Of a stretch of DNA of 64,000 nt, positions 50,217 through 59,126 are shown piece after piece (positions within the stretch are counted from its first letter, which is position 1; the number at the start of each line of letters is the position of its first letter). A program made the position numbers and the translations under genes. The notes under the pieces are model-generated. The model saw nothing but the letters and a program-made list of their open reading frames with translations. It ran no database searches and was not told the origin of the DNA. The DNA is taken from NCBI GenBank assembly GCA_047777415.1, contig JBKEEO010000001.1, positions 248,001 through 312,000 of the forward strand, given 5' to 3'. Origin of the DNA: Caproicibacter sp047777415. GTDB lineage: Bacteria; Bacillota; Clostridia; Oscillospirales; Acutalibacteraceae.

Positions 50217-51053
50217 TCAGCCTCCTGATGAAGCTTGATTGGCGGCTTTTATCTCCTCATAGACCCGTTCAAGGACGTCCGCCGTTTTTCCTGTTTTAGA
50301 GAGGTAAATTTCTACCCTTCGGTTTTTTGCCCTGGTAGCCTCAGTGCCGTCATCCGGAACAATCGGACGATATTCACCATATCCTGCACTGACCATTTTA
50401 GCTCCACTGATGATTCCTTTGGCCTGAACGTAAAGTAAAACGTTCTTTGCCCTGTCGTCCGAAAGGCCGCGGTCAAAAGCCTGCCGTTCCGGTGTATCTG
50501 TGGCTGACACCTTGGCAGTGTGCCCATAAAAACGTATTTCACCAATTTGATCCGGAATATGAGAAATTGCGTCACAGAGGAAATCGAGGATCACCTTGCC
50601 TTGCGGGCGAAGAACGGCACTGTTGCCATCAAAGAAGATACTGTTTTGAAAAGAAAGGAATGTGTAGTCATCCCCTTTGTAAATTTTGACACTGCCTTCA
50701 AGGTGGTTTTCTTCAATATAGTGCTTCAAATAGGCATACAGCTGATCGAAATCCGTTACTTCGTCCACTGGTTTTTCCTCCTCACCCAGGCCCTCATCCA
50801 CGGCGGCCGCATCCGGCGCCTGTGAACTGACATTGGACTCGGGATCAATCACCACTGACTGCTGACTGGACACGGGTGTTTTTGCAAGGTTTGCCGACAA
50901 CGCTGCTACTAACTTTTGCCACTTGTTTGAATTAATGGTTGACATGGAAAACAGAAACACAAAAAAGGTGAGCAACAGCGTGACCATGTCGGAGTATGTT
51001 TCCAACCAGCTTGGTCCTCCCCCGGGTGAGTCATTCCGTTTCTTCTTTCTCAT
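50217..51053 (-). CDS. motB: flagellar stator protein MotB
   Basis: 278 residues. A short basic N-terminus, then one membrane helix with the proton-carrying Asp in TYSDMVTLLLTFFVFLFSMS (about residue 22), a linker and an OmpA-type peptidoglycan-binding domain (FYGHTAKVS, LSDDRAKNVLLYVQAKGI, AKNRRVEIYLS). It anchors the stator to the wall. Downstream of motA in the main flagellar run. Confidence 0.95.
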   Translation of the reverse strand: MRKKKRNDSPGGGPSWLETYSDMVTLLLTFFVFLFSMSTINSNKWQKLVAALSANLAKTPVSSQQSVVIDPESNVSSQAPDAAAVDEGLGEEEKPVDEVTDFDQLYAYLKHYIEENHLEGSVKIYKGDDYTFLSFQNSIFFDGNSAVLRPQGKVILDFLCDAISHIPDQIGEIRFYGHTAKVSATDTPERQAFDRGLSDDRAKNVLLYVQAKGIISGAKMVSAGYGEYRPIVPDDGTEATRAKNRRVEIYLSKTGKTADVLERVYEEIKAANQASSGG

Positions 51054-51089
51054 TTTACCACCTCATTTCCCCTACTTATTTCATGAGCA

Positions 51090-51923
51090 CTATTTTCTGC
51101 CTCTTTTTTCCGTTTGATGTGTTTCTACAGATTGCTGCTCTTGCCCTCTGCGCTTTTCGGAAAGAAAGGCTTCCAATCTCTGCTCAATATGTCTGGGGTT
51201 ATCACCCGCCTGGATGGCAATTACACCCTCTACTACAATTTCTTTGCAAAGCCGCTCCTCATTATGCCGCATATGCAGCTTGTGTCCAATGGGCGTCAGG
51301 ATTAAATTTGCAAATAACGACCCGTAAAACGTTGTAACAAGCGCGATGGACATTCCGCGGCCCAAAGCATCCGCGCCGCTGGAAGAATCCATATTGAGAT
51401 TCGCCAGCATATTGATAAGACCGATTAGCGTACCAATCATTCCAAAAGCGGGTGCAAACGAGGCGGATTTCTCAAAAAACTGCCAACCCTGCGCATGGCG
51501 TTCATCCAGGGAATCCAATTCGTTGCTCAGCATTTCCTTTACTTTTTCTGGGTCGATTGCATCCACAATCAGCAAAATACTGTTTTTTAAAAAGGAATCT
51601 GAATCGCTCAGGGAATTTGCCTTGTCTTCCAGGGAAAGCAAACCCTTTCTCCGGGCTTCCTGTGCAAAGTCAACAATAAGATCAATATATCGTTTTGGGT
51701 CATACCGGTTCCTCTGCATCGCGATTTTTAGCTGAGACGGAATTTTTTTAAAATAAGAAATCGGGAAAGCGATCAGTGTGGAGGCAATGGTTCCGCCGAA
51801 GGTGATCGCCATGCTCTGATAGTCGATAAAGCCCTTTATCGCGCTGATGTCGGTAAAGCTGGTGATGCCGAAAAAGATCAGACCTAAACCGGCAATTAGC
51901 CCGACAATTCCTGTAAAATCCAT
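51090..51923 (-). CDS. motA: flagellar stator protein MotA
   Basis: 277 residues from ATG 51923 (AGGGAAG upstream). Four membrane helices; helices 3-4 carry FAPAFGMIGTLIGLINMLAN and MSIALVTTFYGSLFANLILT. The cytoplasmic loop that contacts FliG lies at about 65-135. With MotB it forms the ion channel that powers rotation. Whether it uses protons or sodium cannot be told reliably from sequence. Confidence 0.96.
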   Translation of the reverse strand: MDFTGIVGLIAGLGLIFFGITSFTDISAIKGFIDYQSMAITFGGTIASTLIAFPISYFKKIPSQLKIAMQRNRYDPKRYIDLIVDFAQEARRKGLLSLEDKANSLSDSDSFLKNSILLIVDAIDPEKVKEMLSNELDSLDERHAQGWQFFEKSASFAPAFGMIGTLIGLINMLANLNMDSSSGADALGRGMSIALVTTFYGSLFANLILTPIGHKLHMRHNEERLCKEIVVEGVIAIQAGDNPRHIEQRLEAFLSEKRRGQEQQSVETHQTEKRGRK

Positions 51924-51950
51924 GAACAAACACTTCCCTGAACCTTAGAT

Positions 51951-52169
51951 TTAATCCTGAGGCCTGAGCCCTTCAATACAGATCATATTTTTATAAATCT
52001 TCCGCTTATAAGCAATGATTTTCTGAAGAATTTCTTCACGCTCTTCTTGAACCAAAAAGTACTTCCCCGTAGTGAGCGACACTTTCGTCTCAGGAATGTT
52101 CTCAATTGTTTCAATCAGATTGCAGTTGAGCATAAATGGTTCGCCGCTAAGCTGAGTTAGTTCAATCAT
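51951..52169 (-). CDS. flbD: FlbD/SwrD family flagellar protein
   Basis: 72 residues: MIELTQLSGEPFMLNCNLIE, then PETKVSLTTGKYFLVQE and a basic helix. This matches the small FlbD family placed between flgE and the mot or fliL genes; the Bacillus member SwrD raises stator torque. Soluble, one domain. GGGGGG precedes ATG 52169. Confidence 0.92.
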   Translation of the reverse strand: MIELTQLSGEPFMLNCNLIETIENIPETKVSLTTGKYFLVQEEREEILQKIIAYKRKIYKNMICIEGLRPQD

Positions 52170-52235
52170 ATTTTCCCCCCGGCAGAAAAACTGCCTCCCT
52201 TCCCGGGTTTATCCGGGAAGGGTCAGTGCAATTTC

Positions 52236-53162
52236 TTAACGTACCATATTTACAAGAGTTTCCAGCATTTCATCAGCAACTGTGATAATTTTAGTATTAG
52301 CCTGGTAGCCTCTCTCGGTGGTAATCATGTACGAAAACTCATTTGCAAGGTCAACATTGGAGGATTCCAATGCACCGGTGACAAGGCTGCCGGTGGCACT
52401 TTCTCCTGCTGTTTCATAAGCCGGAGACCCCGAATTGTCAGTATCTTTATAATAATTTCCGCCCATTTGCTCCAAACCGGCAGGGTTGGTAAAATGCGCC
52501 AATGCTATCTGTCCGATTGTGACAACAGAGCCATCCAATAATGCCGTAATGGTTCCGTCCGCAGCAATAGAAATATCGCTGAGCAATTGTGTTGTATCAT
52601 CTGAGGGATTTGGGTTGTAATGAATGTATTGCGGTGCTTGAGCAGAGTCGCCTGAAAGTTCAAAATCGGTGGGCATCCCCTCCGTCAAATCATTCGGATT
52701 TTCGCAAGGAATACCGCACACGCGGTTGCCGTTTCCGTCAACGAGATAACCGGCGCTGTCAAACGATAGTGCACCCACACGAGTATACTTATAGCTTGAA
52801 GGAACATTACTATCACTATCTGTAGGAGCACCGTCCGCAACAACAAAATATCCCTCTCCGTCAATGTAACAATCACCGGAAAAGCCGGTGGTCGCCATGC
52901 CAGCACGACCTGTATCCATTTGAACAGCGGAAGCAGTAGAACCATAACCAATCTGGCTTGGATTCAGTCCGCCCGCACCTGTATCATCATTCGGAGCAGT
53001 GGCGCTCTTCATTGTTTGATAAAGAACATCGCTAAACAAAGTACGTGAAGCCTTAAAGCCATAGGTGTTCACATTGGCAATGTTGTTACCGATAACATCC
53101 AATGCCGTCTGATGTGCCTTAAGTCCGGCAACGCCGGAGGACATAGCTCTCATCATAGCCAT
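52236..53162 (-). CDS. flgE: flagellar hook protein FlgE
   Basis: 308 residues, shorter than the 400 or more seen where extra surface domains occur. The axial N-terminus MSSGVAGLKAHQTALDVIGN-NIANVNTYGFK, the core FVVADG and YTRVGALSFDSAGYLVDGNG, and the C-terminus SNVDLANEFSYMITTERGYQ-ANTK are diagnostic. It polymerises into the hook, capped by FlgD and measured by FliK. AAGGAGAG lies about 10 nt before the start. Confidence 0.95.
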   Translation of the reverse strand: MAMMRAMSSGVAGLKAHQTALDVIGNNIANVNTYGFKASRTLFSDVLYQTMKSATAPNDDTGAGGLNPSQIGYGSTASAVQMDTGRAGMATTGFSGDCYIDGEGYFVVADGAPTDSDSNVPSSYKYTRVGALSFDSAGYLVDGNGNRVCGIPCENPNDLTEGMPTDFELSGDSAQAPQYIHYNPNPSDDTTQLLSDISIAADGTITALLDGSVVTIGQIALAHFTNPAGLEQMGGNYYKDTDNSGSPAYETAGESATGSLVTGALESSNVDLANEFSYMITTERGYQANTKIITVADEMLETLVNMVR

Positions 53163-53241
53163 AACTATTTACTCTCCTTTTTTCAGAACCGCCGGGCTTC
53201 TCTGTCATTCAAAGCCCGATAACCCCCTTTATCAGGTCCGG

Positions 53242-53643
53242 TTATAAAATCACGGCTCCATCGATATTCGTAAAAATATTTTCTTTCATTTCCCCGCCGT
53301 TCATCATTGTGACGACCGTAGCACTTGGAATATTCACGATGAAAGCAGTGTTTCCGCTCATCATCAGTGCGTCGCGGACGCCTTTTGCTTTTGCCTGTTC
53401 TACCGCGGTATTCATCCGCATCATCAGTTCCGGGGAAATTTCAATTTTTCTTGCATCCATGCGCTGCAAAGCATGTTTTGAAAATGTTATGCCGCCTTGC
53501 TGCACATTTTGCAGAATTTCAGAAAAGCTTTTTGTATTTGTACTGCTGGAGTTTTGAGCGATTGAAGTTTTTTCTGCCTGCTGAATCGGATAATGAGCAC
53601 CGATCCAAGCGGAATAGTTTTTACGAAACTGAATATTGTTCAT
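53242..53643 (-). CDS. flagellar operon protein (TIGR02530 type)
   Basis: 133 residues from ATG 53643 (AAGGCGG 7 nt upstream); a longer frame reaching 53751 lies inside flgD. The core FSKHALQRMDARKIEISPEL followed by LMMSGNTAFIVNIPSATVVT matches the conserved flagellar-operon family found between flgD and flgE in Bacilli and Clostridia (name recalled, not searched). The final KENIFTNIDGAVIL is a common ending of that family. Function not established; a role in hook assembly is inferred from position. Confidence 0.85.
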   Translation of the reverse strand: MNNIQFRKNYSAWIGAHYPIQQAEKTSIAQNSSSTNTKSFSEILQNVQQGGITFSKHALQRMDARKIEISPELMMRMNTAVEQAKAKGVRDALMMSGNTAFIVNIPSATVVTMMNGGEMKENIFTNIDGAVIL

Positions 53644-53656
53644 TATTTTACCGCCT

Positions 53657-54142
53657 TTAGGTTGCTGAGACTCCGTCATCCCCGTCAGCGGAATCCTGTG
53701 ATGATGAACTGTCCTGCACCACCTGCACCACGGAAGAAAGTTCGTAGGCACTGTTGTCTACAATAATGGAACATCCGTCTGAGGAAAAGGCTGCGCTTTG
53801 AACTACACCTTGTTTTGTAACGTAAGTACCCGTCTGGTCATATCCGCCAACGACAACCGTTTTGCCTACAAGCGAAGACGCGTATTGACGTTCGGAATAT
53901 TGAGTCAGCTGACTCATTGCTTGAAGGGACGAAAACTGGGCCAATTCCGCAATGAATTCTGTGTTTTCCGTGGGATTCATGACGTCCTGATTTTGAAACT
54001 GTGCCGCAAGAAGCATCAGAAAGTCATTCATATCCAGTGTGGAACCGGAAGCTTGGCTTGAGGAATTGTTCGCCGAAGATTCCAGGCCGGGAGCATAAGT
54101 ATGTCCAAGAATCCCATAACCGGTTACTCCAAGGTTATCCAT
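53657..54142 (-). CDS. flgD: hook capping protein FlgD
   Basis: 161 residues from ATG 54142 (AAGGGGG 6 nt upstream). The FlgD core is LDMNDFLMLLAAQFQNQDVM-NPTENTEFIAELAQFSS, followed by QYASSLVGKTVVVGG. It lacks the larger C-terminal FnIII/TTR-type domains of enterobacterial FlgD, as is common in Firmicutes. It caps the growing hook. The flgD start region lies just inside the fliK 3' end (54162). Confidence 0.93.
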   Translation of the reverse strand: MDNLGVTGYGILGHTYAPGLESSANNSSSQASGSTLDMNDFLMLLAAQFQNQDVMNPTENTEFIAELAQFSSLQAMSQLTQYSERQYASSLVGKTVVVGGYDQTGTYVTKQGVVQSAAFSSDGCSIIVDNSAYELSSVVQVVQDSSSSQDSADGDDGVSAT

Positions 54143-54161
54143 CATTTTCCCCCTTTTTTTG

Positions 54162-55499
54162 TTACCGCGCGTATGCGCCAATCTGCTGCATCATTGTCAA
54201 AAAATCCTCGGTGTGAAGTTCTGAGGAAACAGCCTTGATGCCGCTTAATCCATGCCTGCGTGGATTCTCCTGTTTTTGACGCCGGCCGTTGGAATCTCCT
54301 CCATTATCCTGCGGCTGGCCATTCCACTGCGCCGCCTGATGATTCGGAATCACCGTCTGTACATTTTGCGCTGTGGCCGCCTGCAAAATATCGCGGATTT
54401 CAGCGGAACTAGACAAAATAAGGCTCTGCGTTTTGGGATTGGACGCTGCAATCTCCACTGTCAGCATTCCGCTGTCTGAAATCAGCTTTACGGATACTTT
54501 TCCAAGAGACTCCGGATAAAGATCCACTGTAAACTCTTTTTTTCCGTTTTGCATTTGGTAAATAGCCGTATCTGCAATCTGGCGAATCGGAGATGCCCTT
54601 TCTTGTCCTATTTCGTTCGAAACACGGATAACCACGTTTCCGCTGTTGTAAAGATTGGATAAACTTTCGGTTGCGTTTGTACCACTGTTTCCCTCAGCAT
54701 GTTTTAGTTTTTGGAATGTGTTGTGTGTTTCTAAAATCTCTCCGGTATTGGATTTTGCTGAAGATGATGACATTTCCTTTTCTTGCATAACAGTCTGCGC
54801 ATTTGGCTCTACAGTAACAAAATTCTGGTTCTGATTCGTCTCCCTGTTTTCACCAGCAGCTGGAGAAGGTTGATCCCCGAAGGATTTCACCGATAAGTAA
54901 GCATCCACTTGTCCCGCATGCGATGTGCTGTCCGTTTGATAGACTGCCAATCCATCATCATTCATTTGCTTTTCTGCAAGAATTTGTTCCGCGGCGGAAA
55001 CTGAATCGGACAAACCAACCTCAGTCTGTGCAACGGCTTCTGCAGAAGCTGTATTGTTTTTCTGTCCCATTTCGTTGAACAGCAGCTTCTCACCGACTTC
55101 AGTGCCAATATCAGCCTTCAGCATCTGCAATTTCTCAACCGACATTTCCGGAGTCAGATTATTTTCCGACAGCGCGGAATCCTGAATGAACGAATTTGTT
55201 TCGTTCCTTGCGCCGGAAGCAACTGCATTCTGTAAGACCGTGGCATCCTGTAAAGCCATCTGTACTGTCTGAACAGCATCCATCTGTTCTTGACTCGTCT
55301 TGTCTGAAGTATCCTGTTCCGATGTTTTATTTCGAGTTTTGTCTGCACTTTTGTTCTTTACATCTGCCTTCGAAGTCGTTTTTTGAGCAACAGTCTGCAG
55401 CATTGAATGAAACTGATCCGTGTTTCCCTCCTGCTTGGAACCTGTCGTTTTTACGAAGGATACATCTGTGCTTTGTACACGGATCTGCTGTACCATCAT
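54162..55499 (-). CDS. fliK: flagellar hook-length control protein FliK
   Basis: 445 residues. Residues 1-320 are Gln/Ser/Thr/Asn-rich and mostly disordered, consistent with the ruler part. The C-terminal domain (about 325-405) has FTVDLYPESLGKVSVKLISD, SGMLTVEIAASNPKTQSLIL and IRDILQAATAQNV, the FliK Flg_hook fold that signals FlhB. An ATGATG start follows AGGGGGTG. It is secreted during hook growth. A second FliK-like C-terminal domain is encoded at 28280. Confidence 0.92.
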   Translation of the reverse strand: MMVQQIRVQSTDVSFVKTTGSKQEGNTDQFHSMLQTVAQKTTSKADVKNKSADKTRNKTSEQDTSDKTSQEQMDAVQTVQMALQDATVLQNAVASGARNETNSFIQDSALSENNLTPEMSVEKLQMLKADIGTEVGEKLLFNEMGQKNNTASAEAVAQTEVGLSDSVSAAEQILAEKQMNDDGLAVYQTDSTSHAGQVDAYLSVKSFGDQPSPAAGENRETNQNQNFVTVEPNAQTVMQEKEMSSSSAKSNTGEILETHNTFQKLKHAEGNSGTNATESLSNLYNSGNVVIRVSNEIGQERASPIRQIADTAIYQMQNGKKEFTVDLYPESLGKVSVKLISDSGMLTVEIAASNPKTQSLILSSSAEIRDILQAATAQNVQTVIPNHQAAQWNGQPQDNGGDSNGRRQKQENPRRHGLSGIKAVSSELHTEDFLTMMQQIGAYAR

Positions 55500-55559
55500 T
55501 TCCTTTCACCCCCTTTCAATAAAACTAAATCTATCTAAAAACTTTAGATAGCAGGTTTG

Positions 55560-56015
55560 TTAGGCTGTAAGACCTTTCATAGAATCCAACCGGTGTGAGA
55601 TAAACTCCTCCACCATCAGTTCCTGTTCCTTACGGTCCTGAGCCTCATAGACCTTTTTTTGGGAGTCCCGAAGTTTTTCCAACCCGGAGATATCTTTATT
55701 CATTTTCACAATCTCCGCTTGTTTTGCTGCAGCTGCCTTTTGCAGCGCCGATTTCTGTGCCTCAAAGTTTTTTGTGCGTCGATCCAGCTCCGCAAAATAG
55801 CGCTTGTACACCCCGATATTAAAAGGCTCAACGCCGGTCTTCATCTCCAGTATGAATGCCTTGTTCAAGCTGTCATATTCCTGCTTTAATTGCGTAATTT
55901 TCTGTTCTATCTGATGAATTTTCATCTGAATCTGCGCCATTTCATTTTTAAGCATATCCAACGTTTGTTTTTTGAACCGCAATACGTTTTCAAGGGAAAA
56001 AACAAACTTTTTCAT
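55560..56015 (-). CDS. fliJ: flagellar export protein FliJ
   Basis: 151 residues, almost wholly coiled coil: FSLENVLRFKKQTLDMLKNE, IHQIEQKITQLKQEYDSLNK and a long Lys/Glu/Gln helix. FliJ is the stalk that sits in the FliI hexamer and couples it to FlhA. It starts 2 nt after the fliI stop. Confidence 0.92.
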   Translation of the reverse strand: MKKFVFSLENVLRFKKQTLDMLKNEMAQIQMKIHQIEQKITQLKQEYDSLNKAFILEMKTGVEPFNIGVYKRYFAELDRRTKNFEAQKSALQKAAAAKQAEIVKMNKDISGLEKLRDSQKKVYEAQDRKEQELMVEEFISHRLDSMKGLTA

Positions 56016-56017
56016 TT

Positions 56018-57319
56018 CTAAATTCCTTTCATCAGATTCTCAGTATCTTCAAAACGAAACGACTCATCGACCTGCTGCATCAAAAATTGATTCACTTTGT
56101 CGATTTTTCCTACCGCCTCGTCTAGCCTTTTATTCATCCCAGGTTTGTAAGCCCCAATGGAAATCAAGTCGGAGTTTTGGTTATAGACAGAAAGAAGATT
56201 TCTCACCCGAGCTGCCGCCTTTTGATGTTCTTTTGTTGTAATGTCCGTCATCAAGCGGGAAATGCTGGCCCCGACATCTATAGCCGGGTAGTGATTCTTT
56301 GCTGCCAGTTCTCTGGAAAGAACAATGTGTCCGTCTAAAATGCCGCGCACCGTATCGGAAATCGGCTCATTTGTGTCGTCCCCTTCCACAAGGACTGTGT
56401 AGATACCCGTAATGGAGCCTGTTTTAAAATTCCCGCTCCGTTCAAGCAATCGGGGAAGCTGTGAGTAGATAGATGGTGTATATCCCCTGGCAATAGGAGG
56501 CTCTCCTGCCGCCAATCCGATTTCACGCTGTGCCATAGCAAAACGTGTTAAAGAATCCATCATCAAAAGCACATCTTTGCCCTTATCACGGAAATACTCC
56601 GCAATGGCCGTAGCCACAAACGCGCATTTGGCACGAAACATAGCCGGCTGGTCGGATGTAGCAACAACAAGAATCGAACGGGACAATCCTTCCGCCCCCA
56701 GATCCTTCTCGATAAACTCCTTGACTTCCCTGCCGCGCTCACCAACCAGGGCGATGACATTGATATCTGATTTGACATTTTTCGCAATCATGCCCATCAG
56801 TGTACTTTTCCCGACGCCGCTGCCGGAAAAAATGCCCATTCTTTGTCCCTTACCGATGGTAAGAAGTCCATCTATCGCCTTAATTCCGAATGTCATTGTC
56901 TCATTGATGCGGGGCCTGTCCAACGGATTAACACAGGTAGAATCCACATCATAATATGTTTCCGGTTCAAAATCGCCCAAACCGTCAATCGGTTGGCCTA
57001 AAGCATCAACTGTGCGGCCCTTCAGTCCTTCGCCGACCGGAACCCGCAGCTTATGTCCGGTTGATTCCACAATACTGCCCGGGCCTACACCGCGGATATC
57101 ACCGTAAGACATGAGTAAGACGTTCCCGTCACGGAACCCAACCACTTCCGCTTTTACACCGGGTTCCCCGAGCTTGCCTTCCAGCACACAGATATCGCCA
57201 ACCTTGGCATCAAGGCCGGTGGTTTCAATCATCATTCCTGCAATATTTTTAACTTTTCCCTTGTAGCAGAGCGGATCCATTTTTGTAACAATTTCACAGG
57301 CAGCTCGCAAATCCAACAT
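56018..57319 (-). CDS. fliI: flagellar export ATPase FliI
   Basis: 433 residues. F1-ATPase-like: Walker A FSGSGVGKSTLMGMI (about 164-178), ALVGERGREVKEFIEKDLG, Walker B DVLLMMDSLTRFA, and AAGEPPIARGYTPSIYSQLP. It energises docking and unfolding of export substrates, with FliH as regulator. Placed between fliH and fliJ. Confidence 0.97.
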   Translation of the reverse strand: MLDLRAACEIVTKMDPLCYKGKVKNIAGMMIETTGLDAKVGDICVLEGKLGEPGVKAEVVGFRDGNVLLMSYGDIRGVGPGSIVESTGHKLRVPVGEGLKGRTVDALGQPIDGLGDFEPETYYDVDSTCVNPLDRPRINETMTFGIKAIDGLLTIGKGQRMGIFSGSGVGKSTLMGMIAKNVKSDINVIALVGERGREVKEFIEKDLGAEGLSRSILVVATSDQPAMFRAKCAFVATAIAEYFRDKGKDVLLMMDSLTRFAMAQREIGLAAGEPPIARGYTPSIYSQLPRLLERSGNFKTGSITGIYTVLVEGDDTNEPISDTVRGILDGHIVLSRELAAKNHYPAIDVGASISRLMTDITTKEHQKAAARVRNLLSVYNQNSDLISIGAYKPGMNKRLDEAVGKIDKVNQFLMQQVDESFRFEDTENLMKGI

Positions 57320-57340
57320 CTAACTCTGTCCTTTCGGAAA

Positions 57341-58126
57341 TTATATGCTTTCTGAGGGGTCAGCGCCATTTAACGCTGACTGAATCTTGTTCAGCTGAGT
57401 TTCAATCCCAGCGTCAATTACCTGATCCGGCATTTCAATTACGCAGGATTCATCGTTCATTCCCTCCGTCACCACAACCTTAACATGGTCGGAAACGGAT
57501 TTTAATTCCTGCGCAATGGCAACGTCGGCTTTTGTCAACAGATCCGCTGTCTTGCCTGACACATGGATGCGTACCCATGCTTGGTTTCGATAGGAATCCA
57601 CCGCATTCCGAATAATGCTGTGCATTGTTTTCGAATCGATTTCCAGTTCTTTTTTTATAACGGTCCGCGCAATGGTCACTGCCAGATTTTTAAGGTCGGT
57701 TTCAAATTTATGCAGAATCTCCGTTTTGGATGCTTCAACGGATTGGAGCATTTCGGCAAGCTCATCAAGATATTTTTGATTTTCTTCCTCGGCTTTTTGA
57801 ACGCCTTCCGAAAACCCTTGACGCATGCCGGATTCCAAACCTTTTTTTTGCCCCTCTGCAAACCCGCGGTCCAAACCTTCTTGGTATCCCCGATTTTTTG
57901 CTTCCTGGAATTCTGTTTCCACCTGTTTTGCACAGCTGCGCATAACTTCTGCTCGATAGTTCTGCGCTGATTCAACGATTTGTCTGGCTTTCTCGAATGC
58001 CTGGTTCAGAATCGTGAGGGCTTCTTGATTTTCTGCATTTTCTGCATCACTTTTCCCATCTGCAAACTGTACAGTTTGCTCTTCAATGGAAGGATCGTAC
58101 TGGGATGCTTTAATGATATTACTCAA
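57341..58126 (-). CDS. fliH: flagellar assembly protein FliH
   Basis: 261 residues from TTG 58126, which has GGAAAGG 8 nt upstream; ATG 58135 sits directly on that site. The middle contains the glycine-spaced helix typical of FliH (GYQEGLDRGFAEGQKKGLES, about 95-115) and a long coiled coil. The C-terminal domain resembles the V/F-ATPase stator subunit (DLKNLAVTIARTVIKKELEI). It links FliI to the C-ring. It overlaps the fliG 3' end by 8 nt. Confidence 0.93.
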   Translation of the reverse strand: MSNIIKASQYDPSIEEQTVQFADGKSDAENAENQEALTILNQAFEKARQIVESAQNYRAEVMRSCAKQVETEFQEAKNRGYQEGLDRGFAEGQKKGLESGMRQGFSEGVQKAEEENQKYLDELAEMLQSVEASKTEILHKFETDLKNLAVTIARTVIKKELEIDSKTMHSIIRNAVDSYRNQAWVRIHVSGKTADLLTKADVAIAQELKSVSDHVKVVVTEGMNDESCVIEMPDQVIDAGIETQLNKIQSALNGADPSESI

Positions 58127-59126
58127 TAATTTCATCCTTTCCGCCCTTAGAAATCACCAGTTCACCCTCGCTTTCCAAACGGCGAATAATTCCAACAATG
58201 CGTTGCTGTGCCTCTTCCACATCTCTTAAGCGAACATTATGTGTGTATTCGAGGTCGGATTTAATGGTTTCAGCAGAACGCGAAGACATATTTCTGAAAA
58301 TTGTATCGGAAACCTCTTTATTGGCACCTTTAAGCGCATAGACAAGGTCTTTCGAATCGACCTCCCGCAAAAAGCGCTGAATGGACATGCTGTCAAGAAT
58401 AACAATATCTTCGAATACGAACATTTTCTGTCTGATTTCTTCCGAAAGCTCCGCATCTTGGCGGTTCAGTTCATCGAAGATCGATTTTTCGTTTGCGCGA
58501 TCCATATTGTTCATGATATCGGCAACATAGTCCACACCGCCAAACTGTGTCATATCAACACTCAAAACATTGGAGAATTTCTTCGATAAGTTGCTCTCTA
58601 CAATTTTCACTACATTTGGAAGAACTCGATCCATAGTAGCAATACGCTGAACAACATCCACCTGTTTATCCGGCGGAAGATCTGCAATAACAGTCGCCGC
58701 TTGATCCGCTCGTGCATAAGAAAGTATCAATGCAATTGTCTGCGGATGCTCATTTTGTATGGCAGCAAGAAGATTTTTATTATCCGCCTTACGCAGAAAT
58801 TCAAAAGCTTTGGAGCGCAGGGATTTCGTTACTCTTTCGAGAAGCGAACTGGCCATTTGTGGGCCGTAAGCTTTTTCAAGCACATTGCGCGCATATTCCA
58901 CGCCGCCGTCCGTAATGACCTTTTGTGTGACGCACAGATTGTAAAAATCGTCTAGGATACCTTCCACTTCGTCAGGAGGTAATCTGGTTGTCCGTGCAAT
59001 TTCATATGTAAGCTGTTCGACTTCATCCTGCCCTAAAAATTTATAAATCTTGGAAGCTACATCAGACCCCAATGCAATGATTACGGAGGCAGCTTTTTGC
59101 GCTCCGGATAACCGGCGTTCAGGCAT
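58119..59126 (-). CDS. fliG: flagellar motor switch protein FliG
   Basis: 335 residues from ATG 59126 (GGGGAG 9 nt upstream; the start overlaps the fliF stop). Armadillo-type FliG domains: N-terminal LSGAQKAASVIIALGSDVAS-KIYKFL for FliF binding, the middle EHPQTIALILSYARADQAAT with the EHPQ motif, and the C-terminal torque helix with FDELNRQDAELSEEIRQKMF. It couples stator force to the rotor. Confidence 0.97.
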   Translation of the reverse strand: MPERRLSGAQKAASVIIALGSDVASKIYKFLGQDEVEQLTYEIARTTRLPPDEVEGILDDFYNLCVTQKVITDGGVEYARNVLEKAYGPQMASSLLERVTKSLRSKAFEFLRKADNKNLLAAIQNEHPQTIALILSYARADQAATVIADLPPDKQVDVVQRIATMDRVLPNVVKIVESNLSKKFSNVLSVDMTQFGGVDYVADIMNNMDRANEKSIFDELNRQDAELSEEIRQKMFVFEDIVILDSMSIQRFLREVDSKDLVYALKGANKEVSDTIFRNMSSRSAETIKSDLEYTHNVRLRDVEEAQQRIVGIIRRLESEGELVISKGGKDEIIE